Origin: Argentina anserina
Lineage: Eukaryota; Streptophyta; Magnoliopsida; Rosales; Rosaceae
Length of the DNA: 64,000 bases
Reading direction: 5' to 3'
Assembly (NCBI RefSeq): GCF_933775445.1
Contig: NC_065874.1
Span: forward strand, 7,149,001-7,213,000
Shown: piece by piece, positions 49,601-60,484 of the stretch
Position numbering within the stretch: position 1 is the stretch's first letter
Layout: each line of letters opens with the position of its first letter
Notes under the pieces: generated by a model
Database searches by the model: none
What the model was told of the DNA's origin: nothing
The model's input: only the letters and a program-made list of their open reading frames with translations
Position numbers and translations under genes: made by a program

Positions 49601-50135
49601 TTCCTTGGTGCGACCACACACAATCGGTGACAAAAATTAGGTAATTTCAGATATGCAAACGACTTTTGGTGTTCGCATTTTGGTAATGGGTATTCCCTTA
49701 TGACATATTAGTGTTGTTTTCGGTTTACCGGAAATTCCGACGGTCAAACGAATTCCGAATTGGATGAAATTTTTACAGGGTCACTAAATATATATACCGA
49801 TCATATCTACTGGTGTCAATCGATCCCAAGAAGTTTCCTTAATATAGTTGCTTTATAATGCAATAGTTTTATTCTAAACCTAATAAAATATGTATGTATA
49901 ATATTTTATTATTTGGCGGGCTTTTACGGGCCGGGCCTTGCGGGCTTTTGGCGGGCCGGGTTTCACGGGCTTTTGGCGGGCCGGGCCGGGTTTCACACCT
50001 CTAATTTAAGCCCGGCCCTCTACCCACGGAAGCGGACTTTGGCGGGCTTTCTCGCGGGCCGGGCCGGGTAAAAGCCCGTCGGGCTTGCGGGCCTCCGCGG
50101 GCTTTTCGGGTCCGCGGGCTAAATGATGAGGCCTA
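46627..50135. mobile_element. Large non-autonomous hAT-like element
   Basis: The element begins TAGGGCTCGTCAACGGGCC and its far end, read in reverse, begins TAGGCCTCATCATTTAGCCC (10 of the first 12 bases agree). A perfect 8-bp target duplication TGTTACTA lies on both sides (46619-46626 and 50136-50143). Short TA-GGG inverted ends with an 8-bp duplication fit the hAT superfamily. Subterminal regions are dense in GGGCCGGGC/GCCCGGCCC on both sides (46640-46800 and 49915-50125), as in other hAT families. No transposase frame exists. The 3.5 kb length comes from an internal tandem array of six ~500-bp units. Confidence 0.82.
46926..49890. repeat. Six tandem ~500-bp units, each an internal foldback
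   Basis: The landmark GTCGATCGACAC recurs at 46926, 47431, 47928, 48432, 48934 and 49439, so units are 497-505 bp. Within each unit the first ~100 bases return in reverse complement about 290-390 bases later. In the last unit 49439-49541 pairs with about 49730-49829, sharing CACCAGTAGAT(G/A)TGATCGG, TATATATATTTAG and TAAAAATTTC in order. Units 2-5 are most alike; units 1 and 6 differ most, as expected for an array growing by unequal exchange. No coding potential seen. Confidence 0.9.
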
Positions 50136-50143
50136 TGTTACTA

Positions 50144-51272
50144 GAAGGAAGAGAAAATGATATATGTTTGTATATCAAGAAATACTTTATGATACTAATA
50201 CACTGGCATAAGTTTTAGGAAATAGGCAATTTAAACTTGGAAATTTAACATATAGAAATTATGGAAATGTCTTACATGCTCGAGGTACCGCTTAGACGTG
50301 TTAATAATACAATGATTGTATGTTGAATTTATTATTAATTAGAATTTGACGGTTGAGATTGATATCAAGATAATCAAAATATATAAAAATATTCTGAAAT
50401 TGTGGACGAATGAGCGTTTATCTTTTAATCTTCTCGTCTATATATTAGTTAGGGGTCTTCTCGTGCATGCAAGTGCAACAGACAGCCATCTACATTGCTT
50501 CTCTTGCTTCTATTACCAGTCCCTTTATTTTATGCATGTGTTTTTAATAAGTTACTAAAATGAGTCAAATGACTCAAATCTAAAACAAATGTAGAACAGT
50601 AGAAGCATTCAGAATAAGACTATAAACACAAAAAGAAGCAGAGAAAAATGCAGAAAAGGAGGGGTATTGACCCCTACGAGTGACTAAGGCCATCGGCATG
50701 AGAAGTATTTGAAAAGCCCCTTCTCCTCGAGACAGGCTCGATGTCTTGGGCCTTGTCTCCTAGATTACCTAATAGTCTAAATGTCTAATAGCTTTTGTTT
50801 GAAACTGACATAAGCTAAACTGAATTCTATTTTTGAGGTTCTTATTTCCAATACTGTAATGATTTTGGTGTCAACATTTTTACCAAATTCTTGAAATCTC
50901 TAAAATGACCATGCTAGAGATAATCCCCACTATTATAATGGGAAGCATGACTTTAGTGTCAACAATTTCAGCAAATTTTTAAAGTTTCTAAAATAATCAT
51001 GCTAGAGATTTAAAAAAAATATGTGGGAGATATAATATGATAAACTACAAAAAAAAGTAAAATAAAATTTAGAAATTTAGGAGAAGATTGTGGGTATTGA
51101 GAAATAGATAAACTAAAACTAACCTTTTTTTTTTAAAGTGATTGTGTAATCCATGAAAACTTACACAGATCAAAATTAATAAAATAAACTATAGCAGTTG
51201 GCGTTGGTTTATTTCATAGTTCTCCATTTTAATGTGTCTCATCTTTATTATACAATTTGTGAATCTTGGCTC

Positions 51273-51304
<32 letters not shown>

Positions 51305-53097
51305 AACTAGAGGAATATTTTGTAGGTCCAGGACTCCTCTCGAATCTTCAGAAATAATGATGCACTGAATAATGGTATAATATTAATAGAGGAATTACTC
51401 GTCACCATGCACATGAAAACCACTGCTCGATTTCCAGGAAATTATAAGCATGAAGTCAATGGACTCCTACCTTCCCTTGCTAGGATAATTAGAATGATGG
51501 TGTAGGAAAAAAAAAAAAAGGTGATCGTTCCGTGTTTGCACTAGACACTCTACTGACCCTAGACGTCTTGGCCAGAAGAGGAAATCGATTCGAGGCTATG
51601 ATTGCTTGCAACTTTGCAAGTGATTTAGAAAGCCAGAAAACTTGGCTTCCCGTACATGGAGTATACCATGATACAAGAAGTTGCTATAGGCTATAGCCAG
51701 CTAGATACAAGCTTGCACATTGTATCTGCTTAACTAATTAACTTAATTAGTGGCCAAACATCAAAGGTTATAATTAGTTTATGACAGCTAGTCTGGTCTT
51801 GCGGGGTGGCCACTTCAATTCCAAATGAAGAAAAGAAGTCACTTACGTAACTTTTAGTCTTTACCATGATAGCTACATATACGTACGGACGTATATACAT
51901 ATATAATTTGATTCTCATAATTAAGGTATACTGTTCTCCATACAAAACAAGTGCATGATTCTGTGGCTCATTAGTTGAATTACATTTTTTAACTCACAAA
52001 ATCTGAGCAAATATTTCTTTTATATTTTCATTTTTGGACCTCTCTGGAAATATAATATGCTATATGAAATATGTGGTGGTGTTTTCAGTGGCATGAAATT
52101 AGTTTATCAAGTAACATTTACAATAAACTAACAATAATTCAGACCTGATTGTGACTGGAGACCACCAACTGCACTCACTCACGAGTGCCCTAATAATCTT
52201 GTCTTCATCGTACATAATGGATCTACAAAATCATTCTCCAAATTATTTATGCAGAGACAAAATATAAATACATGCAGTGAGGGCTAGACTGATAGAGTAC
52301 AAAATATAAATACATGCAGTGAGGGCTAGACTGATAGAGTGAATTAGTAGTGAACTGTGAAGTATATATAAGATTTTGATTATGTGATGGATGACAGTGC
52401 AGGTACCAGAGTACATTTGCTGTTTTAGTCTCTTCTACTCTTTTACCTGTCATCTTAATTCTCTATAATATATTAATCACAATTTATCTAATATTGTTTG
52501 AGAACATAAGGATTATGTGAAGTTATATGACAATTCAGAGAATACTGTCGTGTGAGATTTCAATTCAATTCTTGATTATTTAAAAATAAAAACAACTGAG
52601 GAAATTCTATTAGTGAGTCGTAGTATCACTAGTATGTTCGTTAGCTAGCCTAATTGAGTTTAATTTTCACGCCTTTTATGTAAGACCGGCAGCTGGTTAA
52701 TGTATATCCCATAATTTCAATATATATATTTTTTAAATAATGAAGTGTTAGAAAATTAGAAGAGGCAATATAGAAATTTGGTCCCTCTTTCTTCATAATT
52801 AGTGTTAAACAATTACTAACCCACGAGAGCACTGACTTCCATGGTCATTAGTTCGTTCTTGCATGGCTCGCAGTATGTACTGCAACCAAGATTCTGCCAC
52901 GTCACCGAGGACCCCACGCATCTCCTGGTGGGTCCTTACATCACCCTCCACCAGTCCACCTCTAGCCGTCATAACCCCATCTCACCACAAAACAATCACA
53001 TATACCAACGCCTTATGCCTCTTAAAGGATCACAGAGCTTTGCACCGAGCTTCAGTTTGCGTGTGGCTTGCCTCTCTGAACTGGGTTTCAGGCAGCC
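50144..53097. other. Intergenic and upstream region of the allantoate amidohydrolase gene
   Basis: No gene recognised. It holds a diverged ~60-bp direct duplication (50861-50921 and 50949-51008, sharing GTGTCAAC and ATGCTAGAGAT), an AT microsatellite (51273-51299) and a perfect 42-bp tandem duplication described separately. The last ~250 bases before 53098 are less AT-rich and likely contain the promoter and leader of the amidohydrolase gene. A 130-codon open frame at 52841-53233 overlaps exon 1 in another frame and is rejected. Confidence 0.5.
52257..52340. repeat. Perfect 42-bp tandem duplication
   Basis: The 42 bases at 52257-52298, beginning ACAAAATATAAATACATGCA, are repeated exactly at 52299-52340. 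Perfect identity means a recent event or an assembly artefact. Confidence 0.92.
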
Positions 53098-56000
53098 ATG
53101 GCAGTTGTCACACGTGTCTCCCCGAGAACCCATTCCGGCATTAGTTTCACCTCCGGTTTGGCTCTGGCTTTCCATCTCTCGCTTCTGGTCTCTTCAGCCA
53201 TCACTCCCTGTTTTGGGGTTTCTGGTAATTTAATTTATGGATGTAGCATGTTGATGTTGGAAAAGGTTTAATCTTCTTTTGGGGTTTGAGTTATTAAAGG
53301 TTCAATCTTTACATGGCATTGATTTGTTGTTGATGATGATGTGATAGGTGTTGAGGGAGAAGATGTGGAAAACAGAGGAGGGGATACGTATCCTGAAATT
53401 TTGAGGGATGAAGCTGTGGCAAGACTTCATCAGCTTGGAAAGGTCCCACTTTTTATTTCTGTATACAAATGTTTCAGCTATTGTCTATTTGAAACTACAT
53501 TCGATCAAAAAGAAGGATTATTGTTTTGTTTCGAGTTCTGTATCAGCAATCCTTTGTAGCTCATTCGTTCAATCTTAAGAATCAAATAATTACCTCCAGT
53601 CATTACAAAACGGTTAATCTTTAGTTCTGTACAAAATCCAATTTATGTACGCTACCGAGTATTGGTACAAGATGGCGATCATTTAGTTAGAGATATCGTC
53701 ATCTATAGAGACCAGTCAAAGGATTGATCTGTAGGGAGCCCTTCTAGTCTAACTTCAAAGGTTAAAATCAAGCTAATATTGAATCAATGCGTTGCATTAA
53801 ATGTTTATGTTATTGTTCTTGATTTTGATTATGATCTGAACCAATAGGTAAGTGATGATGATGGTCATCTTGAGAGGATATTCATGAGCCCAGCAGCTGT
53901 GAGGGCTGGTGATATTATCTGCGAATGGATGGAGGATGCTGGTTTGCGGACGTGAGTTTCAATAGTAATTCCTTTGCATCCAACAGTAGTGTCTGGGGAA
54001 AAATTGACTCATAATTGTTCATGCTTTCTAGGTGGGTTGATTGCTTGGGAAATGTACATGGTCGAGTTGAGGGAAGGAATGCTAGTGCTGAGGCTCTACT
54101 AATGGGTTCTCATTTGGTATTGTTTTTTTTTCCCTAAATATCTAACCAAATTTGTACACTACAAACGACAGTCATAATTAACAGTTCCATTTCCCTTTAT
54201 CTATTTGTTGTAACAGGATACTGTTATTGATGCCGGGATATTTGATGGGTCTTTAGGCATCATATCTGTGATATCTGCATTGAAGGTTTTGAGTATCAAT
54301 GGGAAGTTGGGAGAACTAAAGCGGCCGGTTGAGGTCAGTGAAAATTTGAGGTTTTGTGGGAACATATCATTAGCAAATTAAAAAATGTCAATTGTCTACT
54401 TCACAAGAAACATTCATTAAATCTCTTCCAAAACTATATGCAGAAACTACCCTCTGGTGGCTATGTTATAATTGTAATATCTAAAATCATAGTTGTTTTG
54501 CTACTTCTATAGGTAATTGCATTTAGTGATGAGGAAGGAGTAAGGTTCCAGTCTACATTTATTGGAAGTGCTGCTATAGCTGGAATTTTACCAGGTTCAG
54601 CACTGCAAATATCTGATAAAAGGTTTCTTCGAATAAATCTCAATTTTATATCTGTTTGTAAAACATGTATAAGGAACTGAATTGATGAGGATCATTCTTG
54701 TTCAGTGGTGTGACAATTCAAGATGCTCTTAAGAAAAACTCCATAGAAATAACAGAGGAGCACTTGCAGCAGCTCAGATATGACCCAAAGTCAGTTTGGG
54801 GTTATGTTGAGGTATATTTGCCTATGCTGGTTATGCTGATAACCTGTATAAGAGTATATTCTGTGGAAACAGCAAGAAAATGGTTGCAAGTTATAAGTTC
54901 ATCTAGTTATCTGACTGCAAACCCTGCTGTTGTTTCATGTTTTAGATTCACATTGAGCAAGGGCCTGTACTAGAATGGGTTGGTTTTCCTCTAGGAGTTG
55001 TTAAAGGCATAGCTGGACAGACGAGACTAAAGGTATCAAAACTGTTTCAGCTTTTCATAGGTTCATGTTTAAATTCTGTCTATTTAATCATATAAACAAG
55101 ATTACTTCACAAGTGTACAGTGTAACTAAACATGTATATCCGGAACTCGTTCAAAAATAGACCAAAATTTTTAGGTCTGGAATGTGTGGAATAATATCTT
55201 AATGAGAAACTACACATTTCTCATGAGTCATGAGCTCCTCATAGGGGAAAATTTATGTATAATGAACCATGAAGTTGAATATGAAAGTTCCTTATAAGTA
55301 ATGATAGATTGTGTTTCATAATACAGATGTTGAGTGTAAAGCAGTAAAATAAAATGGCATTATATTAAACTTCTGTTTTGGATGGGCCATCCAATATACA
55401 TGAAAATTGTAGGTTACGATGAGAGGTTCCCAGGGGCATGCCGGAACAGTTCCAATGTCCATGCGTCATGACCCTATGGCTGCTGCTGCAGAAGCAATTG
55501 TATTATTAGAAAGCCTCTGTAAGCATCCTCAAGATTTTCTATCTTTTGATGGTCAATGCAAAAGTTACTCATTAGAATCACTTGCATCTTCACTCGTTTG
55601 TACTGTTGGTGAGATTTCGACTTGGCCAAGTGCAAGTAATGTTATTCCAGGACAGGCAAGAAGTTAATCATTGGACATCGCTAAATCTGATATAAAATGC
55701 TAATTCGGGTAAGAAAAATGACCACCTTAATTTCAGGTAACATTCACAGTAGATTTACGTGCAATCGATGACGTGGGACGTGAGGCTGTTGTATATGAAT
55801 TATATAACCGATTATATCAAATTTGTGATAGGCGTTTGATTTCGTGCACAATTGATCGTAAGGTATGAAATTGTCGTTTCCTAGTAAATTGTCACAGGAA
55901 GCTTAATAATATATTAGTGTGATTATAACTTACACATGGTTTGTACCTTTTCAGCATGATGCAAATGCAGTCATTTGCGATTCGGATATGACTTCCAAGC

Positions 56001-56321
56001 TGAAGTCTGCAGCCTATCTTGGGCTCAAGAGAGTGACAGGTTCTGTTCAGGATGAAGTACCTGTATTAATGAGTGGAGCAGGACATGATGCAATGGCCCT
56101 GTCTCATTTAACTAAGGTTTGTTATCTTAATTTGCAAGATGAATCAATGAACCCTATGTTACTATGTGTATAATCCTGGAGTCTGAAATTATGAACAGGT
56201 GGGTATGCTTTTTGTCCGTTGTCGAGGAGGCATAAGTCACTCCCCTGAAGAACATGTATTGGATGATGATGTCTGGGCATCTGGCTTGGCAGTCCTGGCA
56301 TTCATAGAGACTGAGCTCTAG
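53098..56321 (+). CDS. AAH: Allantoate amidohydrolase (allantoate deiminase), ER-type
   Basis: Twelve exons: 53098-53224, 53348-53442, 53848-53951, 54032-54116, 54217-54333, 54513-54622, 54706-54811, 54946-55032, 55413-55655, 55737-55862, 55955-56116, 56199-56321, giving 494 residues. It hydrolyses allantoate to ureidoglycine, NH3 and CO2 in purine-ureide nitrogen recycling. It is an M20-type Mn enzyme: GSHLDTVIDAG (134 on), DEEGVRF (182-188), HIEQGPVLEW (250 on), SQGHAGTVPM, SGAGHDAMA (H444) and SHSPEEHV (H473) carry metal-binding and catalytic positions. The close match through GVVKGIAGQTRLK and CTVGEISTWPSASNVIPGQ favours AAH over ureidoglycolate amidohydrolase. The N-terminus has a hydrophobic signal (GLALAFHLSLLVSSAIT), fitting known ER location. 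Intron 9 starts GC (CAG|GCAAGA), all others GT. The exact start is the first ATG joining in frame. Confidence 0.95.
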
Positions 56322-56841
56322 ATTGGAGCATTTTCGACATTAAATGTATATATAGGAGAACTCTTAATAATCTAGAATCTAGTACTGTATGTCTGAATGT
56401 GTCAATTGTACAGTACAATTCTTTTTGTCAACCACAAACCTAAAATCAGAAGATCATGTATACTCTGGAATATGATTATATGAAGCCCCTGCATTGTTGA
56501 TATGCCAATTAGCCTGTTCGAGCTCTAGCGCAGGTGAACCATTCCCCAAATCTCCCCATTTTATTCCTATCAACCACAATAGTTTACAAGGGAGTTTACA
56601 AACCAAGAGAGGGACATCAACCCTTACCTCTTCAAGGAAATTCACAACTTTCTGCCAAAAACAGAAGCCAAACTTGATACTGTAAACATCAGAGAGAATA
56701 ATACAAGTGAATAACAAAAGCATCGCAGATGAATCTTGATGCCGTTATCAAAATAACAACACCAACTTCGAATCTTACATTATTCTACATAGCTACAACA
56801 GATTGTAAATCGATCAGCAGCCCTATTGTATCTCTCTCCGA
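56322..56841. other. Region between convergent AAH and RLP genes
   Basis: Contains the 3' ends of both transcripts and no coding sequence that I can support; open frames of 63-89 codons on both strands overlap one another and have no domain. Confidence 0.55.
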
Positions 56842-59706
56842 TCACCATCTTTGGAGACGAGCTACTCTCAAGGAAATTGCCAGTGCTACTTTCTCTTTAA
56901 TGTGATCAAAGAATTGAAAGTACGCATACCTCCATGACTTCTTCAGTATCAGTGTGCCGCAAACACTCCAGAAGCCAATGATAAAGCCAAGCACCGCACT
57001 GGTATAGAAACCAAGCCTATTGTCATCATCATGAGGCTCGTGCATGTTGTCTTCAGGGCATTTTGGAAGTGGAGATCCACAAAGTGAAGGATTGGCCTCA
57101 TAAATGGATGGATCTTCGAGCGTCTGGAGTTGGCTGCCCGTAGGGATCCTTCCGGTCAACTTGTTGTGAGACAAGTTCAGGTGAGACAGGAAGGTCAGAT
57201 TTGAGAGACTTTGAGGAATGTTCCCTGAGAGCTGGTTCTGGGAGAGGTCAAGTGTTTCGAGATTGAACAAGTTTCCAATATTGGAGGGGATATTTCCACT
57301 CAATTGATTCATGGACAAATTCAAAGTACCCAATGCAGTGAGACTGCTTACTTCTTCAGGAATTTCACCTTCCAACTCATTTGACGAAAGATCAATAATG
57401 GTTAAAAGACGTGCATTTCCGTAGAAGTATTCACTTTCTCTTCCTTTTGTTGTCACGGTTGTTACCTCAGTTCCAACACCAAAAACTCCCCAGGAACTTG
57501 AACCACTAGAGAGTAGAGCAGTCAAATTATTCAAATACCTGGGAATAGTTCCTGAGAATCTATTGTGACTAAGATCTAGGATATGAAGGGATGGAAGATT
57601 GCACAATTGGGGAGGAATATGTCCACTTAGAGAGTTTGATCGCAATTGTAGCAGAATCATTTGAGATAATTTTGATCCAGTCCAAGATGGTATGCTTCCA
57701 GTGAACTTGTTTCCTCCAAGATCAAGTCTCCTCAAAAATGAGCAATTCTGCAGCGCACAAGGAATTTCTCCGCTAAAATGATTGTTGCGTGCCTTCAGTA
57801 CTATTAGAGAACTTGGAACACCCATCGAGGTCGGAATATTACCAGACAGACTGTTGTTAGAGACGTCCACATATACTATGTCGCTCCACAAACTCCATTC
57901 TTTCGGAAATTCTCCGGATAACTGATTGTTATCCAGAGAAAATTCCCGTAGAGTTGGAATATTGCTGCAGATAGATGATGGAATGGTGCCGTCAAATTGA
58001 TTGTGGCTGAAATTGATGATGGACAGATATGGGAAATTGAATAGGAAAGGAAGCTTTCCGCTTATTTGATTGTGAGATAAATCCAAATAACGGATTTGGG
58101 AAGAGATACTAGACAACCATTCCTCTGGTATTGCACCTGATATTCCAGCATTGATAATAGCGACATATAAGAGCTGGGTTTGCGATTGAAGCCATAGAGG
58201 TGGAAAGGCAGGACCTACTCGGCAATTCTCCAGGTAAAGCTCACGGAGGTGGAAAGGAGGAATCCATTCATAATCAGTCAAATTGAAAACGACGGGATCA
58301 GGTCGGGTTGTGCTCAAGTACAGTTCCTGTAATCTCGTGAGATTCATGAAATGGGCTTCCGTTAAACTACCTTCCCATAAATTATCAGAAAGATGAAGGT
58401 GAACTAGCTCATTGAGCCGTCCCAAATTTTGAGGAATGGATCCAACTAGCTCATTAAAACCCAAGGACAATGTCTTGACGGATGCTGATAAGTTGCCGAT
58501 AAAGTATTCAGGAATGGATCCTCGAAAAGAGTTGCTGCTGAGATCAAGATGTTGGAGGTTTTTCAGCATTCCTAATGAACTAGACAATTTTCCTTCCAGC
58601 CCACACTCAGACAAATCTAGTGACTCCATTCCATTAAATGAACAATTTGAAAACCCACTCAAAAACTCTTCCATCCCCCCTTCAAATTCGTTGACCGAAA
58701 GATCTAATGACTTTAGCTTGCATAAATTTCCAAAGGAGAGTAATTGACCTTTCAGTCCGGTATCTCCCAAGTCAAGGTGCTCTAGCGCTTTTAGTCTTAC
58801 GAGCTCATTAATAGAGGGGGGAAGACTGAAAGGATTCTCTGGTAGATCGAGTTTTCTAAGACTAGTAAGATTGTACATCCATTTTGGAAATGGAGAATTA
58901 ATATAGTTACGTGACATATCGAGGACCAAAAGAGATGTTAAATTATTAGTGGGTAGCGAGAGTGGAAGTTGGTTTCCATCAATAGAACAATAAGACAAAT
59001 GCAACTCTAAGAGTGAAGGAAGCATGTTGATGGCATGCAGCCAGCTTACTCCTGTGGTGCTAAGATTCACACCTCCAAGATTGAGGTATGTAAGGGAAGA
59101 GAGGTGAGAAAGCCAATTCAAGTTTTTGGAATAAGAAGATTGATAAAAATTTCCAAAATCAAGATAGTTCAAGTTTGAGAGGTTACCGAGAGATGAGGGA
59201 ATCTCTCCCACAAATGAATAGTTATAGAACGTACTTGAAAGATTGAGATACCTCAAGGTTGTTAGCTCCCCAAAAAAGTTAGGAATGTGAATCTCTTGAA
59301 AATTATTTCCACTTAGGTCTAAGTACCTCAAATGTTTCAAGCCAAGTAAAGAAGGATTTAACTTGCCCCTCAAACAAGATTCTGCATATTGAATGAAGTT
59401 CCACTTATAATCATACGAACTGTATCTGTATGGATATGGATTACGAAGATCAAGCCTGACAACACGACCAGTGCGGTTGTTGCACGTAATCCCTCTCCAC
59501 AAGCAGCATTGACGACCCACCCAAGAAGAGAGCCTTCCAGAAGAATCATTAAGGTCTTGTTTAAAGATGAGAAGCGCCCCTCTCTCTTCCTCCATGCATG
59601 ACTCAACAGTAATACTGGTGTTTAGGCATGAAAAAGCCAGCATTAACAAGAACATGAAGTGAAGAATGAGACGAGAAATAGGGTTGAAGTTAACATAAAT
59701 ATCCAT
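56842..59706 (-). CDS. LRR receptor-like protein, EIX2/RLP type, inverted diverged paralogue
   Basis: Intronless, 954 residues, minus strand, ATG at 59706. Signal peptide ~1-32 (LILHFMFLLMLAFSCLN), LRR N-cap from C37 (EEERGALLIFKQDLNDSSGR, CCLWRGITC), long LRR run, island around KGRESEYFYG (K754), four final LRRs, C-cap PSLCGSPLPKC, acidic linker (EDNMHEPHDDDN), membrane span ~900-921 with GFIIG, and a 33-residue tail beginning KKSWRYAYFQFFDHIKEK and ending QRW. There is no kinase, so signalling would need a partner. Sequence is clearly of the same family as the + strand genes but much more diverged, particularly in the LRRs. It lies 27 kb from the tandem cluster, convergent with AAH. Confidence 0.94.
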   Translation of the reverse strand: MDIYVNFNPISRLILHFMFLLMLAFSCLNTSITVESCMEEERGALLIFKQDLNDSSGRLSSWVGRQCCLWRGITCNNRTGRVVRLDLRNPYPYRYSSYDYKWNFIQYAESCLRGKLNPSLLGLKHLRYLDLSGNNFQEIHIPNFFGELTTLRYLNLSSTFYNYSFVGEIPSSLGNLSNLNYLDFGNFYQSSYSKNLNWLSHLSSLTYLNLGGVNLSTTGVSWLHAINMLPSLLELHLSYCSIDGNQLPLSLPTNNLTSLLVLDMSRNYINSPFPKWMYNLTSLRKLDLPENPFSLPPSINELVRLKALEHLDLGDTGLKGQLLSFGNLCKLKSLDLSVNEFEGGMEEFLSGFSNCSFNGMESLDLSECGLEGKLSSSLGMLKNLQHLDLSSNSFRGSIPEYFIGNLSASVKTLSLGFNELVGSIPQNLGRLNELVHLHLSDNLWEGSLTEAHFMNLTRLQELYLSTTRPDPVVFNLTDYEWIPPFHLRELYLENCRVGPAFPPLWLQSQTQLLYVAIINAGISGAIPEEWLSSISSQIRYLDLSHNQISGKLPFLFNFPYLSIINFSHNQFDGTIPSSICSNIPTLREFSLDNNQLSGEFPKEWSLWSDIVYVDVSNNSLSGNIPTSMGVPSSLIVLKARNNHFSGEIPCALQNCSFLRRLDLGGNKFTGSIPSWTGSKLSQMILLQLRSNSLSGHIPPQLCNLPSLHILDLSHNRFSGTIPRYLNNLTALLSSGSSSWGVFGVGTEVTTVTTKGRESEYFYGNARLLTIIDLSSNELEGEIPEEVSSLTALGTLNLSMNQLSGNIPSNIGNLFNLETLDLSQNQLSGNIPQSLSNLTFLSHLNLSHNKLTGRIPTGSQLQTLEDPSIYEANPSLCGSPLPKCPEDNMHEPHDDDNRLGFYTSAVLGFIIGFWSVCGTLILKKSWRYAYFQFFDHIKEKVALAISLRVARLQRW

Positions 59707-59765
59707 AATTATTTTGTGGTTCTGTTTGTTGGAGAATTATGGTAATATAATGCTGAGCACATATG

Positions 59766-59773
59766 AATTTATA
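59766..59773 (-). promoter_or_regulatory. TATA box of the inverted RLP gene
   Basis: TATAAATT on the minus strand, 67 bases before the ATG; the tandem RLP genes have the same octamer 64-65 bases before their ATGs. Confidence 0.65.
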
Positions 59774-60476
59774 GCCATATTGGAAATTAGATGTGTGGAT
59801 AATTCAAGCCCTCATTCTCAATCCATTTTCACAACTTGACGCCCAAATTCTCACTAATTAGTTGGGGTAGATTAGTATGAGTCGTGTTTCAGATTGGTAT
59901 TCAAATAAGACTTTGAAGAGTCTCCAACCACAAGTGTCACTAACTCACTAGATAGGTCATTTTTTAAGACTTTTCTCTTGGCGTACTTTCCAGCAATTAG
60001 TTGGTACTTTTCGGAAATATGTTATCGAAAATTCTTCCATTCAGAGCGTAAATCTTCACCTTCCAGCTTACTTGCTGACTTGGCAGCCTCACAGCCAAAA
60101 ATTGGAATCAATCTCTTTTCCTTGACTAACATAAATTTTTCCATCTGTTTTGAGGGGTTTGGGAGAGGAAAAAAGTAAATATGTATTGAAGTTAAAAACT
60201 AAAAAACTTCACTTCTCCTTTACCACCTCTTAATTCTGTTCTTTCTCTTTCAAAAACCCAGCAACCTCTTCAATATCAACTTTCTCACTACGCTCTATCA
60301 ATTTAAGAGCTAGCTCTGATCAATGCTTTAGCGGCAATTAGAGAGGAGGTGGGGTTTGGTGAGTGAGTTGTTTATTAGATTTTGGTTTGGAGATTTAGTA
60401 AGCGACGACGTCGGAGGAGGGTCGGGAGTGAGCGGCATTGATGAGGAGATATGAGTTGAAATAAATTGCTTGATGA
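59774..60476 (-). other. RLP upstream region and possible Copia LTR remainder
   Basis: The first ~400 bases are the RLP upstream region with no gene. From about 60200 to 60476 the minus strand, continued across the hAT insertion from the Copia 3' end at 61336, could be the distal part of the Copia 3' LTR: a TATATATAT stretch (~61295) lies before it. I could not find a terminal CA or a target duplication, so its limit is open. Confidence 0.35.
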
Positions 60477-60484
60477 ATTCATAC

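Noticed and set aside
46926..49890. Tandem array considered as a centromeric satellite
   Set aside because: Only six units, bounded by hAT-type ends and an 8-bp duplication, so it belongs to the transposon rather than a centromere.
52841..53233. 130-codon open frame upstream of AAH
   Set aside because: It overlaps AAH exon 1 in another frame, has no domain, and the AAH reading with its signal peptide and conserved exons explains the region.
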